Source: Cellulomonas aerilata (GTDB lineage: Bacteria; Actinomycetota; Actinomycetes; Actinomycetales; Cellulomonadaceae). From it: a DNA stretch of 64,000 nt. A model generated the notes under the pieces. That model ran no database searches. It saw nothing but the letters and a program-made list of their open reading frames with translations, and had not been told where the DNA came from. Shown piece after piece: positions 9,654-18,568 of this stretch (position 1 is its first letter; each line of letters begins with the position of its first letter). The stretch spans positions 496,001 to 560,000 of the forward strand of contig NZ_BJYY01000013.1 in assembly GCF_007991755.1 (NCBI RefSeq), read 5' to 3'. The translations under genes were made by a program, and so were the position numbers.

Positions 9654-10706
9654 TTGGAGATCGTGGACATCGAGCTGGTTGGGCTTGCCGAGGTCGCAGC
9701 ACTCGCCAACACGAAGACGACCGTCGTCTCGAACTGGCGAAAGCGTGACCGACACTTCCCTGCGCCCGTTAGCGAGCTACGCAGCGGGCCGGTGTTCGAC
9801 CGCGATGCCATCGTCAAGTACTTGCGAAGGAGAGGCCGTCCGATGGCCCATGTCATCTCGACCATCAACCTCAAGGGTGGGGTCGGCAAGACCACCACAA
9901 CCGTCGCCCTGGCCGAGATGCTGTCAGGGGAGTTCGGGAAGCGGGTGCTGGTGGTCGACCTGGACCCGCAGACCAACGCGACCACGGTTCTGATCGGTGA
10001 GCAGAGATGGCGTGATCTGAACGACGCCGGACACACTCTCGCAACACTATTTACGGATGCGCTGGCCGGAGACAGCGAGGCGCCGAAGTTCGACCTGGAG
10101 AAGTCGCTGCAGCGATCGGCCTCGCCGGTCCAAGCCGTGCGCACGGTGGACTTGCTGCCGTCGTCCCTGGATCTGATCGACGTGCAGGACCGGCTGGGAA
10201 CGCTGCCTCCCGGCCGGTTCTTCTCCAACAATCCAACCGACCTGCTACGTCGAGCGATCAGGCCGATACTCGACCAGTACGACTACGTCCTGATCGACTG
10301 CCCACCCAACCTCGGGATTGTCACTCTGAACGGGTTGCGGATCTCCGACGGTTACATCATCCCCACCATCCCAGACGTCCTCTCGACGTACGGGATCCCC
10401 CAGATCCAGTCCCGGGTGAAGGCGTTCGCCGACAGCCTCGCTGAGTCGATCGCCGAGGTCGGCATCGTCATCACCAAGTACCGCAAGGGCACCAACGTCC
10501 ACGAGACCACGATCGACCGCCTCGAAGACGACCCGAACCTCCCGGCCGTCTTCGAAACCCGTATCCCCGAGGGGAACGCGATCGCCGCTTCGGTGGAGCA
10601 CACCGCCATCTCGACCCTCAGGCAGAAGTACGCCTATCAGGGCGGCTTCGAAGCGTTCCGCGACCTGACCGAGGAGTTCATCGACGCCGTGGAGGATCTC
10701 GCGTGA
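9654..10706 (+). CDS. ParA-family ATPase with N-terminal HTH
   Basis: A 350-residue protein. Residues 9-60 look like an excisionase/MerR-type helix-turn-helix (LAEVAALANTKTTVVSNW). From residue 68 it is a ParA/Soj ATPase with the deviant Walker A KGGVGKT (74-80), switch I DLDPQTNAT (102-110) and the Walker B region VLIDCPPN. ParA proteins segregate DNA or position complexes by ATP-driven nucleoid binding. The gene overlaps the next by four bases (GTGA), so the two are translationally coupled. The start is uncertain: TTG at 9654, or GTG at 9663 with GGAG only three bases upstream. It may serve partition of the excised element, or belong with the McrBC-like genes downstream. Confidence 0.85.
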   Translation: MEIVDIELVGLAEVAALANTKTTVVSNWRKRDRHFPAPVSELRSGPVFDRDAIVKYLRRRGRPMAHVISTINLKGGVGKTTTTVALAEMLSGEFGKRVLVVDLDPQTNATTVLIGEQRWRDLNDAGHTLATLFTDALAGDSEAPKFDLEKSLQRSASPVQAVRTVDLLPSSLDLIDVQDRLGTLPPGRFFSNNPTDLLRRAIRPILDQYDYVLIDCPPNLGIVTLNGLRISDGYIIPTIPDVLSTYGIPQIQSRVKAFADSLAESIAEVGIVITKYRKGTNVHETTIDRLEDDPNLPAVFETRIPEGNAIAASVEHTAISTLRQKYAYQGGFEAFRDLTEEFIDAVEDLA

Positions 10707-11164
10707 GCGCGCCCACCGTCTCGGACGTCGGAGCTGCGGCACAGCGACTTGCCGATGCACTACTCGCTCTCGGTGAGAACCGCCCGGAGCTAGCAGTCGG
10801 CCTCGCAGACATCACGACATCCGTGGTCGCAGAAGCTGCACGCACGCCGCGCTTCGCAAACGCCATCCAGACAGCTCTCGCGAGCCCTCCTCCCTCAGTC
10901 CCTTCCTCGACATCCCGGCGCCCCAGACGGCGCGCAACAGGAGCCATCGACCCCTTCGCGGTGTACGCGCAAGGCGGCGAAGCGGGCCTTCGCGACCAGC
11001 TTGACGGGCTCGACTTGGAACAACTGCGCGACATCGTGGCCCAGTACGGAATGGACCACGACCGACTCGCGATGAAGTGGAAGGACGCCGGACGGGTCAT
11101 CGACCGGATCGTGGAGAAGGTCACCACCCGCTCTGCGAAGGGGTCGGCGTTCCGCGACGCCTGA
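10703..11164 (+). CDS. Small ParA-coupled protein, function unknown
   Basis: A 153-residue protein starting with GTG inside the stop of the ParA gene. The N-terminal half is helical and Ala-rich; a short basic linker (RRPRRRA, about residue 73) follows. The C-terminal 70 residues (LEQLRDIVAQYGMDHDRLA, then KWKDAGRVIDRIVEKV) look like a conserved domain I have seen in partition-associated and mobile-element proteins. The coupling and basic linker suggest a DNA-binding ParB-like partner, but there is no ParB nuclease motif and no clear HTH. A 190-base gap separates it from the McrB-like gene. Confidence 0.7.
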   Translation: MSAPTVSDVGAAAQRLADALLALGENRPELAVGLADITTSVVAEAARTPRFANAIQTALASPPPSVPSSTSRRPRRRATGAIDPFAVYAQGGEAGLRDQLDGLDLEQLRDIVAQYGMDHDRLAMKWKDAGRVIDRIVEKVTTRSAKGSAFRDA

Positions 11165-11354
11165 CCGCAGCGCCGGCCAACCGACGAGTCGGGCCGAGAC
11201 TCGAGCTGGACCGACTCGGATGTCAGACGCCGCGGATTCGAAGACTCCCTCGCGCGTGTTCGGGGCGCCGCGCCCGATCCAGTGACCCGACGGCTGGTCT
11301 GGTCCGGGTTAGCCAGAAGGCGGGGAGTTGCTGCGGAGCCTCTAGGGTGACGTC

Positions 11355-13211
11355 GTGCCCCGCGCTAGCACTGTCGCCGTAGAGACCGCCATCCGCCACT
11401 GCCGTGCTCTCCAGTTGCGCACCGAACAGGGGGCGGCGTTCGACGCGCTGCTCGCGGCGTACAGGCTCCGGCGCCGCGGGCTCCCCGCCGAGATCAGCAC
11501 CGCTACGGACGTCGTTGTCGAAATGTTCGGCCTTCTCCCGGATCGGCCTGAGCAGGGGCGTTGCTACCTGTTCAGGGACATGTGGGGGCCGCTCGAGGGC
11601 GCCGGCAGGAGCAGCGCGTGGAACATCGCCACCCGCCAGGAGCGGATGGCGACCAAGCTCTTCAACGAGTTTGACCGGCCGCACGGCGTGCGGGCGAACG
11701 ATTTCCGTGGCGGGCCCCGCGCAGACGCCGCCGTCATCATGGGGAGCTTCCTGCGAGAGGCAAACAGGCCCGACCGTCGCCCCTCGTGGAGTGCGCTCGC
11801 CGCAGTTCTCCTGCGCAACACGTCCGTGGAGGACGAGGCGGCCGCCAGGGACGCGCTGCGCGACTACCTCGGTCGCTTGGACGGGGGCGCGGTGGTTCCC
11901 TTGTCCGAGGCGGAGCTCGACGCGTTTACAACGCGGGAACCGCTCGGCGTGCCGCTGCTTGCAGGCGCCCCCGCCGAGGAGTTCGCCCCGGACAAGTTGC
12001 CGGCGTCGCTGCTCCCAGGCGTTGGCGCGGTACAGCCGATGCAGGTCACCGAGGCAGTGGCCGGGACGTCGTACGACGTCGTTGGCGACGTCGTCGTTGA
12101 CTCGCGCGTGGAGCGCATGCTCGAGACGGCTGTGCGCACCTACCGAGCAGTGCTCTTGGTGGGCCCTCCAGGAAGCGGCAAGAACACCTTGCTCAAGCGG
12201 CTGATCGCCCGAGCGCAGGACAATCCCGGACTTCTGGGGCTGAGCGCACCCCCACGGCTGCCCCTGACGAGGACCCCGGACGAGAGCTGGACCAGCTTCG
12301 AGCTGATCGGCGGCCACGCGCCCACGGCCGACGGGCTTCGCTATGGCTCTGGAGCGGTCCTCGATGCGATCGAAGCTGACCGATGGCTGCTGCTCGATGA
12401 GACCAACCGCGCCGACATGGACAAGATCTTCGGTGCGTTGCTCACGTGGCTCTCGATGGACCCGGTCGAACTCGGGACTCTGGGTCCGGGAAACCCGACG
12501 CGAGTGACTCTGGGATGGAACATCGAATCACAGGCGAGCACTGTCGAGCCGGCGGAAGGCTTGGCGGTCGAAGCGGGCCAGGCCGCGGAGGTGTCCTTCA
12601 ACGCTGGGACCGACTGGCGCCTGCTGGGCACCTACAACCCGCAGGACGCTCAGAGGGTTTTCCGTTTCGGCGTCGCGCTGAGCCGGCGGTTTGCGATCGT
12701 GCCGGTCCCGCCCCTGAATCCGGACCAGTTCGTCACGCTGCTCGAGCGCCAGGAGGACGGCGCCGCGGCGCCGGTGCCGACCGGCCTCTTGCAGCGTGTC
12801 GCGGCTCTGTACCGCGCCCACTTCGAGGACCCCGCGACGCAGTTGGGGCCGGCGGTGTTCCTGCGGATGATCGAGTACGTGCTGTCCTCACACTGGCCCT
12901 CAGCGGCCGTCGGGGAGCGTGAACCGGCTGCTGAGGTAGAGGTGCCGCCGATCGGTGACGAGGCGCTTGACCTGGAGCCGCGTGCGGACGAGCAGGCCGC
13001 CGCATCGGCGCAAACATCGAGCGCGAGTGATGGCCAGCTGCTCGACGAGCTGCTGGCTGAGGCGTACCTCGTGCGGGTCGGCAAGTACCTCTCGACCTAC
13101 GACACCGAGACGATCGAGCTCCTCGGCCAGAAGGTCACGGAGGGCTCCCCGGCGGCGCTGAGCCCGCGACAGTGGGCATGGGTCGTCGAGCACCGTGTCT
13201 ATCTCGGCTGA
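11355..13211 (+). CDS. McrB-like AAA+ ATPase/GTPase
   Basis: A 618-residue protein. Residues 1-240 are an N-terminal region I do not recognise, presumably the target-sensing part. Residues about 250-480 are an AAA+ module of the McrB type: Walker A GPPGSGKN (270-277), Walker B WLLLDETNRADMDKIFG (344-360, close to the McrB signature LDEINRA) and sensor region LLGTYNPQD. The Walker A ends GKN, not GKT or GKS, which is unusual and may lower nucleotide hydrolysis. In McrBC the ring translocates DNA and activates the McrC nuclease; the next gene encodes such a partner and overlaps by 17 bases. GTG start at 11355 with TAGGGT six bases before it, compatible with a leaderless transcript. Confidence 0.8.
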   Translation: MPRASTVAVETAIRHCRALQLRTEQGAAFDALLAAYRLRRRGLPAEISTATDVVVEMFGLLPDRPEQGRCYLFRDMWGPLEGAGRSSAWNIATRQERMATKLFNEFDRPHGVRANDFRGGPRADAAVIMGSFLREANRPDRRPSWSALAAVLLRNTSVEDEAAARDALRDYLGRLDGGAVVPLSEAELDAFTTREPLGVPLLAGAPAEEFAPDKLPASLLPGVGAVQPMQVTEAVAGTSYDVVGDVVVDSRVERMLETAVRTYRAVLLVGPPGSGKNTLLKRLIARAQDNPGLLGLSAPPRLPLTRTPDESWTSFELIGGHAPTADGLRYGSGAVLDAIEADRWLLLDETNRADMDKIFGALLTWLSMDPVELGTLGPGNPTRVTLGWNIESQASTVEPAEGLAVEAGQAAEVSFNAGTDWRLLGTYNPQDAQRVFRFGVALSRRFAIVPVPPLNPDQFVTLLERQEDGAAAPVPTGLLQRVAALYRAHFEDPATQLGPAVFLRMIEYVLSSHWPSAAVGEREPAAEVEVPPIGDEALDLEPRADEQAAASAQTSSASDGQLLDELLAEAYLVRVGKYLSTYDTETIELLGQKVTEGSPAALSPRQWAWVVEHRVYLG

Positions 13212-14448
13212 CCCGTACCCGGTTCCGACCGGTCGCCTTCGCGAGCTGCTCGGTGGCTGGAGCGGCCAGGGTTCGCTCAGTTCCACGCTCTGGGCTGACC
13301 TGGCGGCGGTCGAGGGCGAGGACGACACGCCCCTTGCTGAGCGCCAGTGGAGCGAGCGCGATGTCACCCGCCGAGCGCACCGGGTGCTGCTCGAGCGGCT
13401 GCAGCCACAGCTCGAGCGATGGCCGACACGCTTGCGCGACTGGAGCGAGGCGCTGCCCGCGGTGACGAACTCACAACGTGTGGTCTCCGCGCGGCCGCTA
13501 CGTCCTACGGACTGGGCGCAGACCGCCCGCCGTCACGGGTGGCCACCGTCCACGTTCATCGGCCGGAGGCGAACGTCTCAGGCCGACGAGCTATTGGTGA
13601 GCACACTCCTTTGGACCCTCCCCCAGGTGCTCACCACCGTTCGTCACGCCACCGCGATTCTTCCGGGAGCCGACACAACGATTAAACTTCAGATGGCAGC
13701 GGCCGCGCGCCTACTCGAGGTCTACGTCGGAGACGACGAAGCACCCGAGCCGGCGCCGGCAGACCTTGCTGCCGTTGCTCGTGCGGGAAATCCATGGAAC
13801 TTGCTGGCCCCGGTGAGCTCGACGTACCTGCGCTATCAGCACCACTTGGAGGATCTCGCCCTCGAGGTGATCTACCCCCTGGAAAGTCTGCGGTGGAGGC
13901 TCTTCCACATCGGCGTGCTCGGGGAGGTACTCGGGGCATTGCGGGACGAAGGTGCCGAGCTCCGGTGGCGCGCTCCCCTGTCCGCCACCGGCGGACGCCC
14001 CCAGTACCTCGCTCACTGGCCCGACGGGTCACCGCCTCTCGAGGTCTGGTTCGAAGCGGCCGGGGTATGGAGCCGTCACGCAAGCAGGTCGCCTTATCGA
14101 GATGCCCTTCGAGCGCTTGGGATGCAGCCAGGTGCGATCGGACCCGACATCCTCCTACTCGACGTCGTGGGACGTCGGGCGTTGGTGCTCGAGTGCAAGT
14201 TCGGCGACGCTCGCTACGTCGGCCGCAACGGCTACCTCCAGGCATTGGCCTACGCGAGCGAGCTCCGCGTCGACGTCGCTGACGAAATCTGGACGTACGT
14301 CGTCGGGCCGGACGGCGTCGTCACCGGCTCGAGCGATACGAGCCTTCACGGCCCGCACACCGCGCGGCGGGTCGGCGTCACCTCTCCTACGGCACTGCCC
14401 GACGTGGTGCGGGCGTTCCTCGGTTCCGGCACAGACCCGCGCACGTAG
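13195..14448 (+). CDS. McrC-like PD-(D/E)xK nuclease
   Basis: A 417-residue partner of the preceding AAA+ protein, starting with GTG inside that gene. The N-terminal 230 residues are helical. The C-terminal part carries a restriction-endonuclease fold core: D318 in GPDILL, E333-C-K335 in VLECKF, and Q349 with Y353 in YLQALAY. This matches McrC and related proteins, where the nuclease is silent until the AAA+ ring delivers DNA. All expected catalytic residues are present, so cleavage is plausible. It converges with the methyltransferase gene on the other strand with only 16 bases between stop codons. Confidence 0.75.
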   Translation: MSISADPYPVPTGRLRELLGGWSGQGSLSSTLWADLAAVEGEDDTPLAERQWSERDVTRRAHRVLLERLQPQLERWPTRLRDWSEALPAVTNSQRVVSARPLRPTDWAQTARRHGWPPSTFIGRRRTSQADELLVSTLLWTLPQVLTTVRHATAILPGADTTIKLQMAAAARLLEVYVGDDEAPEPAPADLAAVARAGNPWNLLAPVSSTYLRYQHHLEDLALEVIYPLESLRWRLFHIGVLGEVLGALRDEGAELRWRAPLSATGGRPQYLAHWPDGSPPLEVWFEAAGVWSRHASRSPYRDALRALGMQPGAIGPDILLLDVVGRRALVLECKFGDARYVGRNGYLQALAYASELRVDVADEIWTYVVGPDGVVTGSSDTSLHGPHTARRVGVTSPTALPDVVRAFLGSGTDPRT

Positions 14449-14464
14449 TCGTACGCGACCGTAA

Positions 14465-15763
14465 CTACGCCTTCGCCGCCCGGGTGACCGAGACGTCGTC
14501 GTGGGAGGGCGCGCGGGAAGCGTGGTCTCCGTAGGCGCCGAAAGCGGTCGACTCGACCATGCCGATCAACTCTTCCGCCTGAGCAAGGTACTCCGGCGCG
14601 ACGTCAATCCCCAAGAATCGGCGTCCGAGCGACCGGGCGGCTACGCCGCTCGTACCGCTGCCCACAAAAGGATCGAGGACGACGTCGCCCGCGTTGGTCG
14701 TCAGGCCGATGCACCGCGCGGGCAGCGCCAGCGGGAACTGCGCGCCGTGTCCGCCGCCCTGTGAGGTGGCCAAATGCCAGACGTCCGAAAGCTTGTCGGT
14801 CTCCAGGAGAGTGTTGCGGCCGCCGAGCGTGGGCGGCAGCTGCCGGTAGGCGTCTCGGCTAAACCGGGGCGTGCGGTGCTTGGAAAGGTGGAGGACGTAC
14901 TCCAAGCTTCGGCTCACCCGGGAGTTCTGCGGCTCAGGGGTAGTGTACGGCTTTGCCCAGGTGATGGTGCTCTTTACGTAGTACCCGAGGCGGCTGGCGC
15001 GCGCTGCAATTTGAGCAGGAATTTGGCACTGCTCGCCATCCTTGAGGTAGGCGTGGCCGGCGCTGTAGCGCCGGCTCTCGTGCTCTGCCCACGCTCGCTT
15101 GTCGTGCCCCTGCATCGCTCGCAGCGCCTCGGCGGCGTTGCCCCGGATCTGCGTGCGAGTGTTGAACGTGTCCATAACGTTCCACCAGATGCTGCCGTGG
15201 TCGGCAAGTGCAGGGATGAGCCGGTATAGCAACTCAGTGGTGTGGCGGACGAACCCTTCGGGCGTCTGCTCGTGTCCGTACGGACAAACTTCGCCGTCCG
15301 CCCAGGTGACAAAGTGCGACGCCTTGTAGACGCGCATGGCCCAGTACGGAGTCGAGGTGACGACACAGTCCACGCTCCCTGCGGGAATCCGAGGGATGAG
15401 GTCGAGTGCGTCACCCTCGAGGAGCTCGAAAGCCTCGCCGTCCTCCAGACTGATCGGGTCAGGCGAGGCTTCGACTCGCCCCGCAGCAGTTGCGAACAGG
15501 TAGTCGAGCACCTGGCTCCGCCGGACGAACGTCTCGGCATACGCGTCTTGGTCGAGGAGTTCTATGACTTGGCCAGCAGTGAGGGTGTTCACCGGAGCAC
15601 CGAGCACTCGGCGGATGAACGTCTTCGACATCCCCACCACGCTCGCGACATCCTCGATCGCTACGCGTGTCGAGGAGTCGGCGTAGCGAGTCCGGTCCAG
15701 CCGGGCCACCGGCGTGACCGGCTTCACGTCGGGCAGAGACCTAGGCGGCGTGAGGCGGGTCAC
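14465..15763 (-). CDS. DNA methyltransferase (N4-cytosine/N6-adenine type)
   Basis: A 432-residue protein. Residues 30-75 form a helix-turn-helix (VAIEDVASVVGMSKTFIRRV). The methyltransferase follows: catalytic motif TSTPYW (136-141) where TSPPYW is usual, and the AdoMet-binding motif DPFVGSGTSG at 364-373. The order, catalytic motif first, fits the beta class that includes many N4-cytosine enzymes; the modified base cannot be read from sequence. It faces the McrC-like gene and is coupled (GTGA overlap) to the 102-residue gene upstream. Either it protects DNA against a nuclease in the island, or it marks DNA that the McrBC-like pair recognises. Both readings are inference. Confidence 0.85.
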   Translation of the reverse strand: MTRLTPPRSLPDVKPVTPVARLDRTRYADSSTRVAIEDVASVVGMSKTFIRRVLGAPVNTLTAGQVIELLDQDAYAETFVRRSQVLDYLFATAAGRVEASPDPISLEDGEAFELLEGDALDLIPRIPAGSVDCVVTSTPYWAMRVYKASHFVTWADGEVCPYGHEQTPEGFVRHTTELLYRLIPALADHGSIWWNVMDTFNTRTQIRGNAAEALRAMQGHDKRAWAEHESRRYSAGHAYLKDGEQCQIPAQIAARASRLGYYVKSTITWAKPYTTPEPQNSRVSRSLEYVLHLSKHRTPRFSRDAYRQLPPTLGGRNTLLETDKLSDVWHLATSQGGGHGAQFPLALPARCIGLTTNAGDVVLDPFVGSGTSGVAARSLGRRFLGIDVAPEYLAQAEELIGMVESTAFGAYGDHASRAPSHDDVSVTRAAKA

Positions 15764-16068
15764 CGAGCCTCCCCCGGGCCCAGACGCTCGAGCTCAAGAT
15801 CGTCTGGGACGCCGCTCGCTCCCTCTGTGACGGTGTTATCGGGAGTGGGCGGCATCGTGATCACATCGGTGCTGTCCAGCCAGCGGTACGACCACTCCGA
15901 CCTCACCACGATCCGATCCGCCCAGGGGAAGTGGCTTGGCGCGAGGCTCTGGACCGCAGACTTGAGGGCCACTATCGCGGCGTCGATCCGAGCGCCCCGG
16001 ATGTTCGCCCGGAGGCCCTCGGGCACATGAAGCTCGAACGACAACGTCAGGACGCGGTGGCTAGGCAC
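15760..16068 (-). CDS. Small protein coupled to methyltransferase
   Basis: A 102-residue protein whose TGA overlaps the GTG start of the methyltransferase, so the two are one operon. The first 70 residues alternate hydrophobic and charged positions (VLTLSFELHVPEGLRANI, then DAAIVALKSAVQSLA), consistent with a small alpha/beta fold. No catalytic motif is visible and I do not recognise the family. Its fixed place before the methyltransferase suggests a regulator or specificity partner. Confidence 0.65.
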   Translation of the reverse strand: MPSHRVLTLSFELHVPEGLRANIRGARIDAAIVALKSAVQSLAPSHFPWADRIVVRSEWSYRWLDSTDVITMPPTPDNTVTEGASGVPDDLELERLGPGEAR

Positions 16069-16115
16069 GTCAGAACCCTATCTCGCGGAGATCTCTAGGT
16101 GTCCACGACATGCCG

Positions 16116-16291
16116 CTACGTGTCTGCTAAGTGACCAACAGCTTCCTCGTGGCCGCCCGCGTTGCCGACGATCGCCTTCGCACGTTCGATCGCCTCGGCC
16201 TGCGTGTCGGTGTGCGCGGACGCCCGCGAACCGCCGCCGGTGACCTTCCAGCCGCCGGCCGGGTCCGGGACACGTTCCTATCAGTAGCCAC
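16116..16291 (-). pseudogene. DUF2188 protein, frameshifted
   Basis: The GTG at 16291 opens with VATDRNV. The DUF2188 signature then continues in a different frame as DPAGGWKVTGGGSRASAH and DTQAEAIERAKAIVGNAGG. One missing base explains the switch: the sequence reads GTGTCCCGG where GTGGTCCCGG would keep the frame and give the expected V-V-P-D-P. Downstream of the shift the frame ends at the TAG at 16116, and the usual C-terminal HGRDGRI motif is also lacking. DUF2188 proteins are small, basic and of unknown function. Confidence 0.6.
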
Positions 16292-16648
16292 TGCTCGTGC
16301 CTCTCGCCCCGCGCGAAGCCCGGCCCCCCGCACCATGAGGGTGACAGGCGCCTCCCACATCTCACCTGCAAGTGGTGCGCTCTGGCGCTCACCCGGCCGG
16401 GGCACGTGCTCGCTCGTTCGAGCCGACATACTCGCAGGTAGCCGTGGCGCAACGACCCCACCGCCGAGCTACATCCGAAGTCGCCGCGGACGCCGGCGCG
16501 CAACCTCATCAACGCAGCCTTCACCCAACGTGCGGCCACCCGGGACGACGGCCTTGTCGTGTCGATGCCCCTTTAGGAGGGCGGGCGAGAGCACCGTGGC
16601 CAGAGACTGCGGACATCCGAGTCTGCTGCAGGGACAGCTACACCTGGG
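16292..16648. other. No supported gene
   Basis: About 360 bases between the DUF2188 remnant and the interrupted conserved gene on the minus strand. Open frames are Arg-rich and motif-free on both strands. The stretch probably holds the promoter of the DUF2188 gene and may contain eroded coding sequence. Confidence 0.35.
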
Positions 16649-16903
16649 CTACATGGCGACGGCCGGATCGGTCTCTCTTGGCACTTGGACCGGTTCGGAC
16701 AGGCTCGGTGTGCTGATGCATTGCTTTTCCGCCAAGGTGCCGGAGCGAGCGACGGAGTCCAGTAGTGCCGCCAGCTGCCCTCGTGCGTCGACCAAGTCCA
16801 GGTTCGTGGGCGGTTGGCCCGGCACCCGCTGGAGTGTTCGGGCGTGGCCAAACAGCTCCGAGTAGGTGCGCCCGGCTACCTGTTCGTAGTGTGGGACGGA
16901 CCG
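16649..16903 (-). pseudogene. Downstream part of interrupted gene (after TAA)
   Basis: This 84-codon stretch continues, in the same frame, the gene that stops at the TAA at 16904-16906. Its translation is gene-like (HYEQVAGRTYSELFGHARTL, then DARGQLAALLDSVA) and ends ...DPAVAM at a TAG. There is no start codon or ribosome site near its beginning. The simplest reading is that the upstream gene once ran through and a sense codon such as CAA became TAA. The alternative is a separate short gene starting at an internal GTG. Confidence 0.5.
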
Positions 16904-18082
16904 TTAAACCGCACCGTCCGGCGTTGCCGCCAGGTGGCGCTCGTTGGCGACGAAGTAGCGGTGGTCCTTAATTCCATGCCGCAGTCGCGTACTGAGGGCT
17001 TCATCGATCTCGGCGCACTCGTCGAGGAGTCGTTCGATCTGTTCCGAGGTCGCTGTCTGCGTGCGCGCGAGGCGGCTGAGCGCGATTGTCGCTTCGGCGA
17101 GGGCGTGGTCGCCGCCGCCGAGGTTCCCGCCGATCGAGGTACGCAGGATGGAATTGAGCGCTCCGTAGGACTTAGCGCGCGTGTCAAATACCTGCTTTGC
17201 GGCTGAGGAGCCGACGACCTCGGCGAGGCGTGCCGCGTGAAGGGATGTCAGCCGGCTGAGCCTTGATAGTCCGCGGATCGCGAGTGCTCGAGGAAACTCG
17301 CGCTGGAGATGTACAGCCGTGTTGTGCAGGGCGTCGATCGCGCTGTCGACTGGGTCCGTCGACGTCGACTCGATGAGCTTCGGCCGAGGCCGCCAGCCAA
17401 CCTGGTCAACGACATACGCGTCGTGAGTGATGTGCTCGCTCGCCCACTCCACCGTCATGAAAGCGGTGGAGACGAGACCGGTGGCCTGGTGCCTGTGTCC
17501 GCCGCGTCCCGCGTATTGGGTGTCCGCTGGCCGGCTGCGGTCGCCGAGGAGCCGCCAACCGGGGGCCCACCGGTAGCGACCGTCGAGCCGGATGAGCGCC
17601 AGGCTGAGTTCGGCGGCATCCTCGATGAGCACCAAGCGGTGTGGGCGTTCCAGCTGGCTGCCGAGCGTGACCAGCTCCCGGTCGAGGCCGATCACCGCCG
17701 CTGCGGCGGCGCGCCGCCAGATCTCGACGAGTTCGACCGGCTGGCGTGTGGCGAGCTCGTCGAGGTTGGCTCCCCGCTCTCCAGGTAGGAGCTCGGCTCT
17801 CGGCGCGTTCTCGTCCATGAGGGCGGCCAGGCGCAGGGGCAGATTCCATACGGGCGCGCTCGCGCCGGGTGGGTTGGCGGTCTGGACGACGCGGTGTGCG
17901 TACTTCCACACGACCGCGCGGTAGCGCTGGACGAGGTCGGCGGAGGTCCGGGCTTGCTCGGGACTCCCCCAGGCTGGGGCTGCTCCGTTGCTGGAGGCGC
18001 CGAGGTAGTAGGTGATGCGCCGGTACCCGAACAGGTCGGCGACGGCGGCGCGGACGTCGTTGTTTACCTCGCCGTAGGTCAT
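16904..18082 (-). CDS. Conserved mobile-element protein, unknown function
   Basis: A 392-residue soluble, mostly helical protein starting MTYGEVNNDVRAAVADLF; the ATG at 18082 overlaps the TGA of the upstream gene (ATGA). No catalytic motif is visible. Ala/Leu-rich helices and scattered Arg-Trp pairs dominate. Such proteins, with a small partner upstream, occur in actinobacterial integrative elements; the role is unknown. The frame stays open for 84 codons beyond the TAA at 16904, so the annotated stop is probably a nonsense mutation and the original protein would have been about 477 residues. Confidence 0.7.
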   Translation of the reverse strand: MTYGEVNNDVRAAVADLFGYRRITYYLGASSNGAAPAWGSPEQARTSADLVQRYRAVVWKYAHRVVQTANPPGASAPVWNLPLRLAALMDENAPRAELLPGERGANLDELATRQPVELVEIWRRAAAAAVIGLDRELVTLGSQLERPHRLVLIEDAAELSLALIRLDGRYRWAPGWRLLGDRSRPADTQYAGRGGHRHQATGLVSTAFMTVEWASEHITHDAYVVDQVGWRPRPKLIESTSTDPVDSAIDALHNTAVHLQREFPRALAIRGLSRLSRLTSLHAARLAEVVGSSAAKQVFDTRAKSYGALNSILRTSIGGNLGGGDHALAEATIALSRLARTQTATSEQIERLLDECAEIDEALSTRLRHGIKDHRYFVANERHLAATPDGAV

Positions 18083-18387
18083 CGCTGGCCGCCGGCGTCG
18101 GGCGTGGTGTGGTCGGGGTCGGCCGCCCAGGTGACGTCCAGGATGCTGCGGCACACCCTCAGCACTCCGCGGTCTTTCGCGTAGCGGGTCAGGGCGTCGA
18201 GGCCGCTGCGGGCCTGGTCGTGCAAGCACTGCCTGGAGGGGGCCGGTGGTGGGTCGGCTGCGGGCAGGTCGAAGGGGTCGTAGAGCGCGTCGAGGAGTTC
18301 GACCGCGATGTCGTAGTCCAGGAGGCTGTTCCACGGGACGGTCTCGGCCAGGCCGATGAGAGCGGCGCGGGTAGCCGCGTACACCAC
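18079..18387 (-). CDS. Small partner protein, probably frameshifted at 5' end
   Basis: A 102-residue frame (AALIGLAETVPWNSLLDYDI) overlapping the next gene by four bases (ATGA). GTG at 18387 is the first usable start, but no ribosome site precedes it. In a neighbouring frame, a TTG at 18443 has AGGAG six bases upstream and reads MTNNEAAEPAPARNITN, then loses sense. Adding one C (AACAGCACG to AACCAGCACG) would join the two parts as ITNQHVVYAAT. The native gene is therefore probably 18079-18443 with a one-base deletion near 18390-18395. Function unknown. Confidence 0.55.
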   Translation of the reverse strand: MVYAATRAALIGLAETVPWNSLLDYDIAVELLDALYDPFDLPAADPPPAPSRQCLHDQARSGLDALTRYAKDRGVLRVCRSILDVTWAADPDHTTPDAGGQR

Positions 18388-18568
18388 GTGCTGTTGGTGA
18401 TGTTGCGCGCGGGCGCCGGCTCGGCGGCTTCATTGTTGGTCAACGTGTGCTCCTGAGTGTGCGCGATCGCGACGCGCTTGCTGCCTTGCGGCAGTACGGC
18501 GTCGTTTCATGCTCAGGTGTGCAGGCAGGGCCACCCGGCCGTGTTTGCGACGGGGGCCGGGCCGGCGG

